Source: Micromonospora sp. M71_S20 (GTDB taxonomy: Bacteria; Actinomycetota; Actinomycetes; Mycobacteriales; Micromonosporaceae). From it: a DNA stretch of 64,000 nucleotides. Below are positions 1-8,509 of this stretch, in pieces (position 1 is the stretch's first letter; every line of letters begins with the position of its first letter). The position numbers were made by a program, and so were the translations under genes. A model generated the notes under the pieces. That model was given only the letters and a program-made list of their open reading frames with translations. It did not search any database and was not told the DNA's origin. Location: positions 806,001 to 870,000 of the forward strand of contig NZ_RCCV01000003.1 in NCBI RefSeq assembly GCF_003664255.1, in the 5' to 3' direction.

Positions 1-600
1 GACCGACTCCGCCCGCTCTAGCCGGCGCAGCAGGGGGGCGACGACCAGGACGACCGCCGGCACACCCACCAGCACGCAGAGCGCGAGCAGGGGCGAGATC
101 GACCAGAGCACGACGGCGACGACCAGGTACGCGACCACCGCGCCGACGCCGGGCCCGGTCACCGTCATCACCTGCGCCACCCGGTCGATGTCGGTGCCGC
201 CGACCGTGGCCACCTCGCCCGCCGCGGCCCGGCGCGGCAGCACGGCGCCGACCCGGGACAGCTGGCGGAGCACCACGGCGGCGGAGCGCGCCTTCGCGTC
301 CTCCCGGATGAAGGTCATCGTGCGGTGCCGCATGATGCCCAGCCAGGACAGCGCCACGCCGGCGACGACGATCGCCGCCACCCACTGGGCCAGGGCCCGG
401 GTGTCGCCGGTGCGCAGTCCGTCGTCCACGGCGCGGGAGATCAGGTAGGGCCGGACCGACAGGGCGGTCATCCAGGCCGCGCCGAACAGGCTGCCGCGCA
501 GCACCCGCCACGGCTGGGAGCGGACCAGCCACCACAGGTACCGCAACGGGCCCCGGACGTCCGGAGTGCCGGGCTCGGGATGGGGGATCCGTGGTGGCAC
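1..600 (-). CDS. ABC exporter, transmembrane part (partial, 3' end outside window)
   Basis: The first 200 residues of a protein that runs off the left edge. It opens with a short polar leader and then reads as the type-1 ABC exporter transmembrane domain: hydrophobic segments around residues 25-45, 65-85 and 150-190, with the intracellular-loop region MRHRTMTFIRED and a conserved TDIDRV stretch typical of these half-transporters. The nucleotide-binding domain would lie beyond the window. Start is the GTG at 600, six bases after a TAGCGT box, so the mRNA is probably leaderless. Substrate cannot be told from this part. Divergent from the polymerase-like gene at 760. Confidence 0.8.
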   Translation of the reverse strand, partial: MPPRIPHPEPGTPDVRGPLRYLWWLVRSQPWRVLRGSLFGAAWMTALSVRPYLISRAVDDGLRTGDTRALAQWVAAIVVAGVALSWLGIMRHRTMTFIREDAKARSAAVVLRQLSRVGAVLPRRAAAGEVATVGGTDIDRVAQVMTVTGPGVGAVVAYLVVAVVLWSISPLLALCVLVGVPAVVLVVAPLLRRLERAESV

Positions 601-606
601 CGGCCT

Positions 607-612
607 ACGCTA
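607..612 (-). promoter_or_regulatory. -10 box of leaderless promoter for ABC exporter gene
   Basis: TAGCGT on the minus strand, six bases before the GTG start at 600. Spacing puts the transcription start at or next to the start codon. Confidence 0.5.
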
Positions 613-746
613 ACGAGCCGGCCACCGTCGCACCGCCCCGTTTCCGCCGAACCGCCGGCCGACGTCTCGTCGCCGGCGGTCGCGGCCGACCCGCCCGGCC
701 CGGGGCGCGGCGGGTGGCCGGCGCGTGAAGTGTCGCAGGGGCGAGG

Positions 747-752
747 CAGAAT
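747..752 (+). promoter_or_regulatory. -10 box of leaderless promoter for polymerase-like gene
   Basis: CAGAAT, seven bases before GTG 760; no Shine-Dalgarno sequence precedes this start. Confidence 0.4.
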
Positions 753-759
753 CGCATCC

Positions 760-2433
760 GTGCTGGTGGCGGTGGTCTCGGACGAGCGGGGCGGGGGAGC
801 GCTGCAATCCCTCGACGCCGCCGGGCTGCCCGTCGGCCCGGTGCGGCCGGTCGGCGACCTGGCCGCGGCCGTCGCGGCGCGCGAGGCGGCGGACCGGCCG
901 CGCTGGGTGTGGGCCTCCGGCGCGAGCGTCTACCCGGCGCTGCTGCGCGCCGGGGTGCGGGTCGAGCGCTGCCACGACGTCGAGCTGACCGAGGCCCTGC
1001 TGCTCGGCCACGCCGGCCGCTGGGGCGAGCCCCGCTCGTTCGCGGCGGCCTGGGCCCGGCTGACCGGCGCGCCGGTGCCGCCCGACCCGCCACCCCGTCC
1101 GGCCGCGCCGCCCGGCCACGGGCAGGGCGCGCTCTTCGACGCCCTGCCCGGCCCGGCGGGCCCCGGCGTCGAGGCACTGGCCCGCGTCTACGCCGACCAG
1201 CTCGCCCGGATCGCCGCGACCGAGCATCCCGGCCGGTTCCGGCTGCTGGTCGCCGCCGAGTCGGCCGGCGCGCTGATCGCCGTGGAGATGGGAGCCGCCG
1301 GGCTGCCCTGGCGGGCCGACGTGCACGACGAGATCCTCGCCGAGCTGCTCGGCGAGCCGTCGCCGGTGGGCGGCCCGCCGCGCCGGCTGGCCGAGCTGGC
1401 CGCGCGGATCGCCGACGCGTTCGGCGTACGCCAGCTGCACACCGACTCCCCGGCGGAGCTGCTGCGGGCGTTCGCCCGGGCCGGGGTGGACCTGCCCAAC
1501 ACCCGGGCCTGGGTGCTGCGCGGGGTGGACCACCCGGCGGTGCCGCTGGTCCTGGAATACAAGGAGCTCTACCGGATCTGGACGGCGCACGGCTGGGCCT
1601 GGCGCGACGCCTGGGTGCGCGACGGCCGGTTCCAGCCGGAGTACGTCCCGGGCGGGGTCGTTTCCGGCCGCTGGGCAACCCGGGGCGGCGGCGCGTTGCA
1701 GATCCCCAAGGTGATCCGGCGGGCGGTGGTGGCCGATCCGGGCTGGCGGTTCGTGGTCGCCGACGCCGGCCAGCTGGAGCCGAGGGTGCTCGCCGCGGTC
1801 TCCGGCGACGCCCGGCTCGCCGCCGCCGGTGGTGCCGGCGACCTCTACGCCGCCCTCGCCCAGGACGCCTTCGGCGGCGACCGGCCCCGGGCCAAGGTGG
1901 CGCTGCTCGGCGCGATGTACGGGCAGACCGGCGGGGCGGCGGTGCCGGCGCTGGCGGTGCTGCGGCGCAACTACCCGACGGCCTTCGGCTACGTGGAGGC
2001 GGCCGCCCGCACGGGGGAGGCCGGCGGGCTGGTCCGCTCCTGGCTGGGGCGCACCTGCCCGCCCGGCACGGCCGGGTTCGGCGACGCCGAGGCCGACCTC
2101 CCCGACGGCGGCGGCGACCCGCAGTCGCCGCGGGCGCGGGCGGCCCGCTCCCGGGGCCGGTTCACCCGCAACTTCGTCATCCAGGCCACCGCCGCCGAGT
2201 GGGCCTCGACCCTGCTGGCGACGCTGCGCGGCCGGCTCGCCGACGCCGGCGGCGAGCTGGTCTTCTTCCAGCACGACGAGGTGATCGTGCACTGCCCGGC
2301 GGAGCGGGCCGACGCGGTCGCCGACGCTGTCACCCGGTGCGGTGCGCAGGCCGCCGCGCTGCTCTTCGGCGACACCCCGGTCCGTTTCCCGCTGGACCTG
2401 TCCATCGTGGACTGCTACGCCGACGCGGCGTGA
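760..2433 (+). CDS. family A DNA polymerase-like protein (actinobacterial bifunctional exonuclease/polymerase family)
   Basis: 557 residues. The C-terminal half has the three polymerase motifs of the Pol I family: motif A DAGQLEPR starting at D335 (canonical DYSQIELR), motif B with R, K and MYG around 375-390 (RPRAKVALLGAMYG), and motif C QHDEV near 503-507 with the catalytic HDE. These suggest template-directed DNA synthesis in the cytoplasm, presumably repair. The N-terminal 200 residues occupy the place of a 3'-5' exonuclease domain but I do not see the metal-binding DxE or other exonuclease acidic motifs, so proofreading is doubtful. It is smaller than Pol I (about 900 aa) and has no 5'-nuclease domain. 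Start GTG 760 is chosen because a -10 box lies 7 bases upstream and homology begins there; an upstream in-frame extension to 325 would overlap the divergent promoter. Confidence 0.8.
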   Translation: MLVAVVSDERGGGALQSLDAAGLPVGPVRPVGDLAAAVAAREAADRPRWVWASGASVYPALLRAGVRVERCHDVELTEALLLGHAGRWGEPRSFAAAWARLTGAPVPPDPPPRPAAPPGHGQGALFDALPGPAGPGVEALARVYADQLARIAATEHPGRFRLLVAAESAGALIAVEMGAAGLPWRADVHDEILAELLGEPSPVGGPPRRLAELAARIADAFGVRQLHTDSPAELLRAFARAGVDLPNTRAWVLRGVDHPAVPLVLEYKELYRIWTAHGWAWRDAWVRDGRFQPEYVPGGVVSGRWATRGGGALQIPKVIRRAVVADPGWRFVVADAGQLEPRVLAAVSGDARLAAAGGAGDLYAALAQDAFGGDRPRAKVALLGAMYGQTGGAAVPALAVLRRNYPTAFGYVEAAARTGEAGGLVRSWLGRTCPPGTAGFGDAEADLPDGGGDPQSPRARAARSRGRFTRNFVIQATAAEWASTLLATLRGRLADAGGELVFFQHDEVIVHCPAERADAVADAVTRCGAQAAALLFGDTPVRFPLDLSIVDCYADAA

Positions 2434-2448
2434 CGGCTCCCGCCCGGG

Positions 2449-2862
2449 TCAGGAGACGCCGGATCCGGGGTTGGCGGCGTCCCACGCGTGCCGCGACTCG
2501 GCGATGGCGTCCTTGTGCGCCAGCGACCAGTCGGCCAACTGCCGCACCAGGTGGGTCAGGCTCCTGCCGCGCTCGGTCAGCTCGTAGGTCACGGTCACCG
2601 GGACGGTCGGGTACGCGGTGCGCAGCACCAGGCCGTCGCGCTCCAGGCGGCGCAGGGTCAGGGTGAGCATCCGCTGCGAGATGCCGTGGATGGCCCGTTG
2701 CAGCTCCCGGAACCGGCGGACGCCGGAGGAGAGTTCGACGATCGCGAGCACCGACCACTTGTCGCCGATGCGGTCGAGCACGTCGCGGATGCCGCAGTCC
2801 GGATGCTCCGGCAGGCCGCAGGGCGCGAGCGCGTCGGTTACCGCCGTGTGCCCTGCCGACAT
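2449..2862 (-). CDS. HxlR-family winged-helix transcriptional regulator
   Basis: 137 residues. CGIRDVLDRIGDKWSVLAI near residue 24 is the family hallmark, with the redox-candidate Cys just before helix 1, followed by the recognition segment GISQRMLTLTLRRLERDGL and wing VTVTYELTERG. HxlR proteins are small dimeric DNA-binding regulators, often redox or aldehyde responsive. A good SD (AAGGAGG) precedes ATG 2862. It is divergent from the reductase at 2943, the usual arrangement for a regulator controlling that gene and itself; a perfect inverted repeat at 2918-2932 is the likely site. Confidence 0.88.
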   Translation of the reverse strand: MSAGHTAVTDALAPCGLPEHPDCGIRDVLDRIGDKWSVLAIVELSSGVRRFRELQRAIHGISQRMLTLTLRRLERDGLVLRTAYPTVPVTVTYELTERGRSLTHLVRQLADWSLAHKDAIAESRHAWDAANPGSGVS

Positions 2863-2917
2863 CGAAGTGCCTCCTTGTGGCCGCTGCCGTGGTTTCCGAC
2901 GATGAGGTTAGTTCCGA

Positions 2918-2932
2918 TTCGGTACCACCGAA
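2918..2932. promoter_or_regulatory. inverted repeat, probable HxlR operator
   Basis: TTCGGT-ACC-ACCGAA, a perfect 6 bp inverted repeat with 3 bp spacer in the 80 bp between the divergent HxlR and reductase genes. Its right arm overlaps the reductase Shine-Dalgarno area (CGAAAGG), so occupancy would block expression. Confidence 0.5.
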
Positions 2933-2942
2933 AGGCTCCCTC

Positions 2943-3755
2943 ATGCTGCTGGTCACCGGTGCCTCCGGGCACCTGGGTTCGCTCATCCACGCCGGGCTGG
3001 TCGAGCGGGGCCTGGCCCCGCTCGCCGGCACCCGTACCCCCGGTCGCTTCGGCGCCGTCGGGCGGGTCGTGGACTTCGACGACCTGGCGGGGCCGGACCT
3101 GGCGGGCGTACGCGTGCTGGTGCTGGTCTCCGCCGGCTACGGCGAGGACGACGTCGTCCTCGCCCGCCACGACCGGGTGATCGCATCCGCGGAGCGGCAC
3201 GGGGTGGCGCACGTGGTCTACACGAGCCTGGTCGGCGCCGGCGACCACCTGGCCTTCGCGCTCGCGCACCGGTGGACGGAGCGTCGGCTGCGGGAGAGCC
3301 GGCTGGGCTGGACGATCCTGCGCAACGGGCTCTACGCCGAGCTGTTCGGTCAGCTGGCCGCCCCGGTCGACGGCGCGGTCACGGCCCCGTTCGGCACGGG
3401 AGCGCTGGCCGCCGTGGCCCGACAGGATCTGGCCGACGCCGCCGTGCGGGTGGCCGCCGATCCCGCCGCCCACCGTGGCCGCACGTACGAGCTGACCGGG
3501 CCCGTCGCGCTCACCGCGGCCGGTCTGGCCGCCGAGTTGGGCGTGCCCTACCGCCCGGTGTCGTTGGGCGAGCGGCGGGCCGCCCTGGCGGGCCCGGGCC
3601 TGCTGCCGTTCCAGCCGGCCATGCTCATGTCGATCTACTCCGCCACGGCGGCCGGCTTCCTCGCGCGGACTGACGGGGACCTGGCGCGCCTGCTGTCGCG
3701 TCCGCGCCGCGACCCGATGCCGGTCGCGGTGGCCGCCGCCGAGGCGCCGTCCTGA
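2943..3755 (+). CDS. NAD(P)-dependent atypical SDR (NmrA/quinone oxidoreductase 2-like)
   Basis: 270 residues. Rossmann motif LLVTGASGHLGS at the very N-terminus (GxxGxxG) marks an atypical short-chain dehydrogenase of the NmrA/QorB-like group; later VYTSLVGAG and WTILRNGLYAE are typical of this family. Probably reduces quinones or other electrophiles with NAD(P)H in the cytosol. ATG 2943 is chosen because GAAAGG lies seven bases upstream and the Rossmann strand starts at once; an upstream in-frame ATG at 2877 lies inside the operator/promoter region. Pairing with the divergent HxlR gene suggests induction by the stress sensed by that regulator. Confidence 0.85.
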   Translation: MLLVTGASGHLGSLIHAGLVERGLAPLAGTRTPGRFGAVGRVVDFDDLAGPDLAGVRVLVLVSAGYGEDDVVLARHDRVIASAERHGVAHVVYTSLVGAGDHLAFALAHRWTERRLRESRLGWTILRNGLYAELFGQLAAPVDGAVTAPFGTGALAAVARQDLADAAVRVAADPAAHRGRTYELTGPVALTAAGLAAELGVPYRPVSLGERRAALAGPGLLPFQPAMLMSIYSATAAGFLARTDGDLARLLSRPRRDPMPVAVAAAEAPS

Positions 3756-3931
3756 CCGTACGCACAGCCCGTGACGGCGAGGCGGTGCGGTTCCGCGCCG
3801 GTAACAGTTGCACTATTTTCCCTTTTCGCCCCGCTACCCGGTCCGCCTTGTCCTCGTTGCTCCCGATGTCCGTACGACGGAGCGGGCCGTGTCCTCGCGC
3901 CACGGCCCGCTCCACGGTGGAGGGGGCCCAG

Positions 3932-4543
3932 CTGAACCGGATCGCAGGAATGATCATCGCCGCGGGCGGGGGGCGCCGCATCGGCGGTCCCGAGGCGCTG
4001 CTGCACCAGGGGGAGAAGCCCCTGGTGAACCAGATGATCGACACGATGACCGAGGCGGGCTGCGAGCGGATCGTGGTCGTGCTCGGCGCCGCGGCCGACC
4101 AGGTCCGCGAGACGGCGGACCTGAGCCGGGCCACGGTGGTGATCAACCGGGCGTGGGGGACCGGCGTCGGCTCGTCCATCCGGGCCGGCCTGGCCGCGCT
4201 CGACGACGAGGGCATCGAGGCGGTCGTGGTGGTGCCGGTCGACATGCCCGGCCTGACCGCCACCGCCGTGCGTCGGGTGGTCGCGCTGCCGTACCCCGAC
4301 GTGCTGGTCTGCGCCACCTACGACGGGCTGCGCGGCTACCCGATGCTGTTCGGACGCCGGCACTGGTCCGGCATCGCCACCCTGGCCAGCGCCGACGTGG
4401 GCGCCCGGCCCTACCTGCTCGCGCACAAGGACCAGATCGTCGACATCTCCTGCGACTCGGTGGCCGACGGCAGCCGGGTCGACACCCCGGAACTGATGGC
4501 GCTCTACGGGCTGACCGTCCCACCCCAGCGCGTCGGCGTCTGA
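3932..4543 (+). CDS. MobA-like nucleotidyltransferase
   Basis: 203 residues. IAGMIIAAGGGRRIGGPEALL at the N-terminus is the NTP-binding G-rich loop of MobA/MocA-type nucleotidyltransferases (LAAGxSxRMG in the family), followed by VVVVPVDMPGLT, the metal-binding Asp, and GYPMLFGRRHW. Such enzymes move CMP or GMP to molybdopterin or act on related substrates; which one cannot be told. Start uncertain: CTG 3932 has a strong GGAGGGGG five bases upstream, giving the expected short N-terminus; GTG 3917 overlaps that SD and ATG 3950 would cut into the first strand. No molybdenum-cofactor genes are nearby. Confidence 0.75.
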   Translation: MNRIAGMIIAAGGGRRIGGPEALLHQGEKPLVNQMIDTMTEAGCERIVVVLGAAADQVRETADLSRATVVINRAWGTGVGSSIRAGLAALDDEGIEAVVVVPVDMPGLTATAVRRVVALPYPDVLVCATYDGLRGYPMLFGRRHWSGIATLASADVGARPYLLAHKDQIVDISCDSVADGSRVDTPELMALYGLTVPPQRVGV

Positions 4544-4572
4544 CCCGCCCCCACGGCCGCTGCTCCCTCCGC

Positions 4573-4578
4573 TAGCGT
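4573..4578 (+). promoter_or_regulatory. -10 box ahead of membrane protein gene
   Basis: TAGCGT 75 bases before ATG 4653, giving a short 5' leader. Matches the -10 boxes of leaderless genes in this window. Confidence 0.3.
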
Positions 4579-4652
4579 CGGCGGGGCGCGGCACCCGTCG
4601 CCGCGCGCGACGCCGGTCGGCCGTGGCCCGCCGGCAACGGGGAGGCCCGCCG

Positions 4653-5180
4653 ATGATCGGAACGTTGATCCGGCACGTCGCCGGGGCGGTCGCCGCCTGG
4701 CTGGTGTACGTCGCCGAGGGGTGGGTCGGCCTCTTGGCGCGGCTCGCGTTGGCCCTGGTCGCCGACGCCGGCCCGGGCGGGCCACCGGCCAGGCCCTTCA
4801 TGGTGCTGGAGGCCGCCCTGCCGGGTGCCGTCCTGGTGCTGCTCGTGGTGGTGCCGGCGGTCGTCATCGGCGACGTCGCCCTCGCCCGCCGTGGCGCGCT
4901 CGCCCGCACGCTGGCGGCCTGCGGGGTGGCCGTGTTCCTCGTCGGCCTGTACGTCGCCGGCATTGCGACGGTCACCGGGGCGGTCGTCGCCGACGCGGCG
5001 CTGGCCTGGTTCCTCACGACGGCGGTCGCGCTCTGCCCGGTGGTGGCCCACGCGGCCGTGGTGCGGGGGACACGGGCGGCGACCGGGTGGCTGGCCCGCT
5101 GGAGCCGCCCCGGCTCGCCGGTCACGCTCGCTCCGTCCGCCTCCCCGGTGGCCCGTCCCGGCGGTCCCGAGGCCCCGTGA
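4653..5180 (+). CDS. membrane protein of unknown function
   Basis: 175 residues with four probable membrane segments (about 8-38, 50-72, 84-106 and 108-132) and a polar Pro/Ser-rich C-terminal tail. I recognise no family. Start ATG 4653 follows GGGGAGG by eight bases. The stop codon overlaps the GTG of the broken phosphotransferase gene downstream (GTGA), so the two formed a translationally coupled pair. Confidence 0.65.
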   Translation: MIGTLIRHVAGAVAAWLVYVAEGWVGLLARLALALVADAGPGGPPARPFMVLEAALPGAVLVLLVVVPAVVIGDVALARRGALARTLAACGVAVFLVGLYVAGIATVTGAVVADAALAWFLTTAVALCPVVAHAAVVRGTRAATGWLARWSRPGSPVTLAPSASPVARPGGPEAP

Positions 5181-6002
5181 CCGCGTCCCGACCGCCGACC
5201 GACCTGGTCCCCGTCGACGCGCCGGCCGAGCAGCTCACCCACAACACGCTCAACGGGGTGACCGGCGGCATCTGGCGCACCCGCCGGGACGGGCGGTCGG
5301 CCGTGCTGAAACTTCTCACCCCGCCCGCCCGGCCGCCCCGGCCCGGCACACTGGGCCGGCAGCGACGATCCGGGGCACTGGAACTACTGGCGGCGCGAGG
5401 TCGAGGCGTACCGCAGCGGCCTGGCCACCGCCGCGTACGCCGACGCCGGGCTGGCCGCGCCGACGCCGCTGGCGGTCGACGACCGGCCGGACGGCTCGGT
5501 GGCGCTGTGGCTGTCCGAGGCGGACGGTCGGCGGGGCATCGCCTGCACGCCCGCCGACCTCGGCGAGGTGGCCTTCCGGCTCGGCGTCGGGCACGCCCGC
5601 CGGCTCGGCGACCCCGAGGCACGGGAGCTGTCGCCCGGTCGTCGGCCGCCGGACTGGCTGGCGCGCGACTGGTTGCGCGACTACACGCTGAGCCGGCCCG
5701 TGGCCGCGCCGGTGCCGTGGGAGCACCCGGTCGCCGTCGCGCTGCTCGACGAGGTGGCCGCCGCCGTGGTCGACCGCTACGCCGAGGGGCTGCGCGGCGC
5801 CGTCGCGCCGGAGGAGGTGGCCCGGGCCGTCCGGCTCACGGGGGCGGCCAAGTACTTCTGGCTGGCGCCGATGATGCTCGGTCGGCTCGGCCGCTGCGCC
5901 ATCAGCCAGACCTACGACGCCCGCGACGAGACGGAGATGATGGCGGGCCGCCGGCCCGTGCTGGAGCTGCTCGCCCGCTGGGCCGCCGAGGCGCTGGGCT
6001 GA
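5177..6002 (+). pseudogene. aminoglycoside/choline-type phosphotransferase, frameshifted and internally deleted
   Basis: The reading begins at GTG 5177 (VTASRPPTDLVPVDAP...GGIWRTRRDGRSAVLKLL), then must change frame within about 5320-5345, a C/G-rich stretch, to continue as HWAGSDDPGHWNYWRREVEAY and on to the stop at 6002. The span of 826 bases is one base more than a multiple of three, so a single extra base explains the shift. The mended 274-residue product keeps the N-lobe Lys region (AVLKLL) and the C-terminal KYFWLAPMML segment, but no HxD catalytic loop or metal-binding Asp is visible between HPVAV and LLDEV, where homologues as I recall them carry about 70-80 more residues. Two lesions argue for a real pseudogene; a sequencing error could explain only the frameshift. 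Confidence 0.65.
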
Positions 6003-6020
6003 CCGGGCGCCGAAAGGCCG

Positions 6021-6830
6021 TCAGACGTCGATGTTGAAGCGTTGCAGCACCGACGGGGCGACCAGCCCGGCCGCCGCGAGCACCGAGATCGCGGTCAGCA
6101 CGGTCCGGACGACGACCACCTCGGTCTTGCCGCCGGCCCGCAGGGCGATCTTGTTCGGCAGCCCGATCGGCGTCCACATCCGACGCTTGATCGGGATGGG
6201 CCAGAGGATGGGCACCCCGGCCCGGGTGATCATGTCGCCGAGGATGTGCACGAAGCAGCCCACCCCCACGGCGGTGCCGATCAGCGGGTAGCCCCGGCCG
6301 CCGGGCAGGTTGGCGAAGGTGTACCAGGCGGCGGCGGCCGACGCGAGGGTGACGATGACCCAGCCGGCGCGCTCCGCCCACTTGTCGAACAGGCCGCGCA
6401 GCGCCAGGCCGAACATGAAGAACAGGATGCCGATGACGGCCCACTTGCCGTACGCGGCGCAGAGCGTGGTGGTGCCCCAGCCGACCAGCAGGGTGAACGG
6501 GATGGTGTGGGTCAACGTCCGGTGACCGTTGTTGCGGCGCGGATCCTTGCTGAGTTTCGTCGCGTAGTAGACCCCGAGCGAGACCTTTTCCATCACCTCG
6601 GCGATGAAGAGCGAGAACACGCCGAAGGTGCGGGCGACGGTCGCCCCGCCCTGGTTGCGGGTCACCTTGCCGGACAGGTCGAGGTCGGGGAAGAGCGCCC
6701 CACCGGCGCAGACCGCGGTGCCGACGGCGAGTTCCAGCGGCGACTGGTGGTAGTCGGCGAACTGTTGCAGCGCCCAGGACCCGGCCAGCCACACCGCCGC
6801 GCCGGACAGCGCGTGGGACGGTCCCATCAT
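6021..6830 (-). CDS. metal-dependent hydrolase-like membrane protein, DUF457 (YdjM/LexA-binding-like)
   Basis: 269 residues. Conserved His/Asp motifs of the DUF457 family are all present: PSHALSG at the N-terminus, ALFPDLD near 44-50, GHRTLTHT near 101-108 and HILGD near 195. About six hydrophobic segments place it in the membrane. The family is called a metal-dependent hydrolase because of these residues but its substrate is not established. The start is a tandem ATG ATG (6830, 6827) preceded by GGAGGGTGAG. A 6 bp palindrome 35-52 bases upstream may be an operator. Confidence 0.85.
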   Translation of the reverse strand: MMGPSHALSGAAVWLAGSWALQQFADYHQSPLELAVGTAVCAGGALFPDLDLSGKVTRNQGGATVARTFGVFSLFIAEVMEKVSLGVYYATKLSKDPRRNNGHRTLTHTIPFTLLVGWGTTTLCAAYGKWAVIGILFFMFGLALRGLFDKWAERAGWVIVTLASAAAAWYTFANLPGGRGYPLIGTAVGVGCFVHILGDMITRAGVPILWPIPIKRRMWTPIGLPNKIALRAGGKTEVVVVRTVLTAISVLAAAGLVAPSVLQRFNIDV

Positions 6831-6864
6831 GTCTGCTCACCCTCCCCAGGGATCTTGAGCGCCA

Positions 6865-6882
6865 AACTACGCCACTGTAGTT
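6865..6882. promoter_or_regulatory. inverted repeat upstream of DUF457 gene
   Basis: AACTAC-gccact-GTAGTT, a perfect 6 bp inverted repeat with 6 bp spacer in the promoter region of the DUF457 gene. It does not match the actinobacterial LexA box. No regulator gene is adjacent. Confidence 0.3.
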
Positions 6883-7038
6883 CGCCGGCGCTCCGCAGGG
6901 GCATCGCCCGGACGGTCCACCGGGGACGGTGGCGGGGAGGAGTGGGTGGCGCTGCCGTATCGGCAGGAATTATGCCGTCGCCGGGCGGCGGACGGGGCCG
7001 TCTGTCGGCCACCGGACTGCGGACGCGGCGCGGACCGC

Positions 7039-8370
7039 TCAGCGGGCGGCGCCGCCGACGGCGAGCAGGTTCCCCTCCGGGATGGTGATCTTCTGACGGG
7101 CTCCGCCGAGCCGGGCGGCGGCGCGCCGGGCCTGCGTCGGGCCGTGCTCGCGGCACGCCGTCGCGTAGGTGCCGGCGGTCCGGGCGGCGATGGTCGCCCA
7201 GCCGTACCGCTGGCCGACCATGGTGCGCGCCCGCCGGGCCACCCGCCTGGCGAAGACCTCGTCGCCGAGGAGCTGGTCGACCGCCTCGCCGAGGGCGCCT
7301 GGGTCGCTGTGTGGGAAGGTCACCCCGGTCACGCCCGGCTCGACGATCTCGGCGAGGCCGCCGGTGCGGGCCACGGCCAGAGGCGCGCCGGCCGCCGCGG
7401 CCTCCAGGGCCACCATCCCGAACGGCTCGTAGAGGCTGGGCACCACGGTCGTGTCGGTGGCGCCGAGCAGCGCCGGAAGCCGGGTCGAGTCGAGAAAGCC
7501 CGCGAAGCGTACGGTCTGCCCGAGCCCGAGGCGGCGGGTCTGCTCCTCCAACTCGGCGCGGTAGGGACCGTCGCCCGCGATCACCACCCGCAGCCCGGGG
7601 TACCGGTCGCGCAGGTACGGCACGGCGTGCACCAGGTGCTGCACGCCCTTCTCGTAGACCAGCCGTCCGGCGTACCCGACGAGCGGGCCGTCGCCGGCGA
7701 ACCGGGCCCGGGCGGCGGTGACCGCCCCCGGCCGGGCGCGCCAGGCCCGGTCGTCGACGCCGTTGGGCACCACGTCGATCTGCCCGGCCGGCACGTCGAA
7801 GAGTGTGGTGACCTGGTCGCGCATGTAGCCCGAGCAGGCGATCACCCGGGCGGAGGCGTTGCTCAGCCAGTGTTCGACGCCGTGGATGGTGCGGTTCATC
7901 TCCTCGGGCAGCCAGCCCTGGTGCCGGCCGGCCTCGGTGGCGTGGATGGTGGTCACCAGGGGCAGGTCGAGGTGCTCGCGCAGGGTCGTCGCGGTGTGGG
8001 CGACGAGCCAGTCGTGGGCGTGGATGACGTCGTAGGTGCCGGCCTCGGTGGCGCGCAGCGCGGCGCGGGTGAGGGTGTGGTTGAACGCCATGGTCCAGGC
8101 CAGCAGGGAGGAGGTGGCCAGGGGGAAGGTGACGGGGTCCTCGGCGGCGCGGACGATGCGGACGCCGTCGGCGTACTCCTCCAGGGGTGCGCCGTCGGTG
8201 TGTCGGGTGACGACGGTGACCTCGTGCCCGGCGGCGGCGAGGGCGACCGAGAGGGCGTGCACGTGCCGGCCGAGGCCGCCGACCAGGACCGGCGGGTACT
8301 CCCAGGAGAGCATCAGCACCCGCTGCGGCCGGGCGGGATGGATGTCGATCACGTCGGCGTCAGGTGACAT
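7039..8370 (-). CDS. GT4 glycosyltransferase (glycogen synthase-like)
   Basis: 443 residues. GT-B fold of family GT4: N-terminal VLMLSWEYPPVLVGGLGRHV with the GGLG nucleotide-sugar loop near 31, YDVIHAHDWL in the first domain, GYAGRLVYEKG at the start of the second, and the EPFGMVALEA E-x7-E element near 315-325. Closest in pattern to actinobacterial glycogen/alpha-glucan synthases that use an NDP-glucose. ATG 8370 has AAAGGGGG four bases upstream. It is transcribed in the same direction as the debranching enzyme upstream, and together with the divergent glucosidase suggests alpha-glucan metabolism. Confidence 0.85.
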   Translation of the reverse strand: MSPDADVIDIHPARPQRVLMLSWEYPPVLVGGLGRHVHALSVALAAAGHEVTVVTRHTDGAPLEEYADGVRIVRAAEDPVTFPLATSSLLAWTMAFNHTLTRAALRATEAGTYDVIHAHDWLVAHTATTLREHLDLPLVTTIHATEAGRHQGWLPEEMNRTIHGVEHWLSNASARVIACSGYMRDQVTTLFDVPAGQIDVVPNGVDDRAWRARPGAVTAARARFAGDGPLVGYAGRLVYEKGVQHLVHAVPYLRDRYPGLRVVIAGDGPYRAELEEQTRRLGLGQTVRFAGFLDSTRLPALLGATDTTVVPSLYEPFGMVALEAAAAGAPLAVARTGGLAEIVEPGVTGVTFPHSDPGALGEAVDQLLGDEVFARRVARRARTMVGQRYGWATIAARTAGTYATACREHGPTQARRAAARLGGARQKITIPEGNLLAVGGAAR

Positions 8371-8509
8371 GCGGCCCCCTTTGAGTTGTCCCCGGGTGCG
8401 CGCCGACGGCACCGGAGCGGTGCCCGTGACGGTCGCGACTGGATCGGGACCCATCCTGCTGGTGGCTGACTAACCGGCGGAGACGCCGCCGTTGCGGTCG
8501 TGTAAAGCG

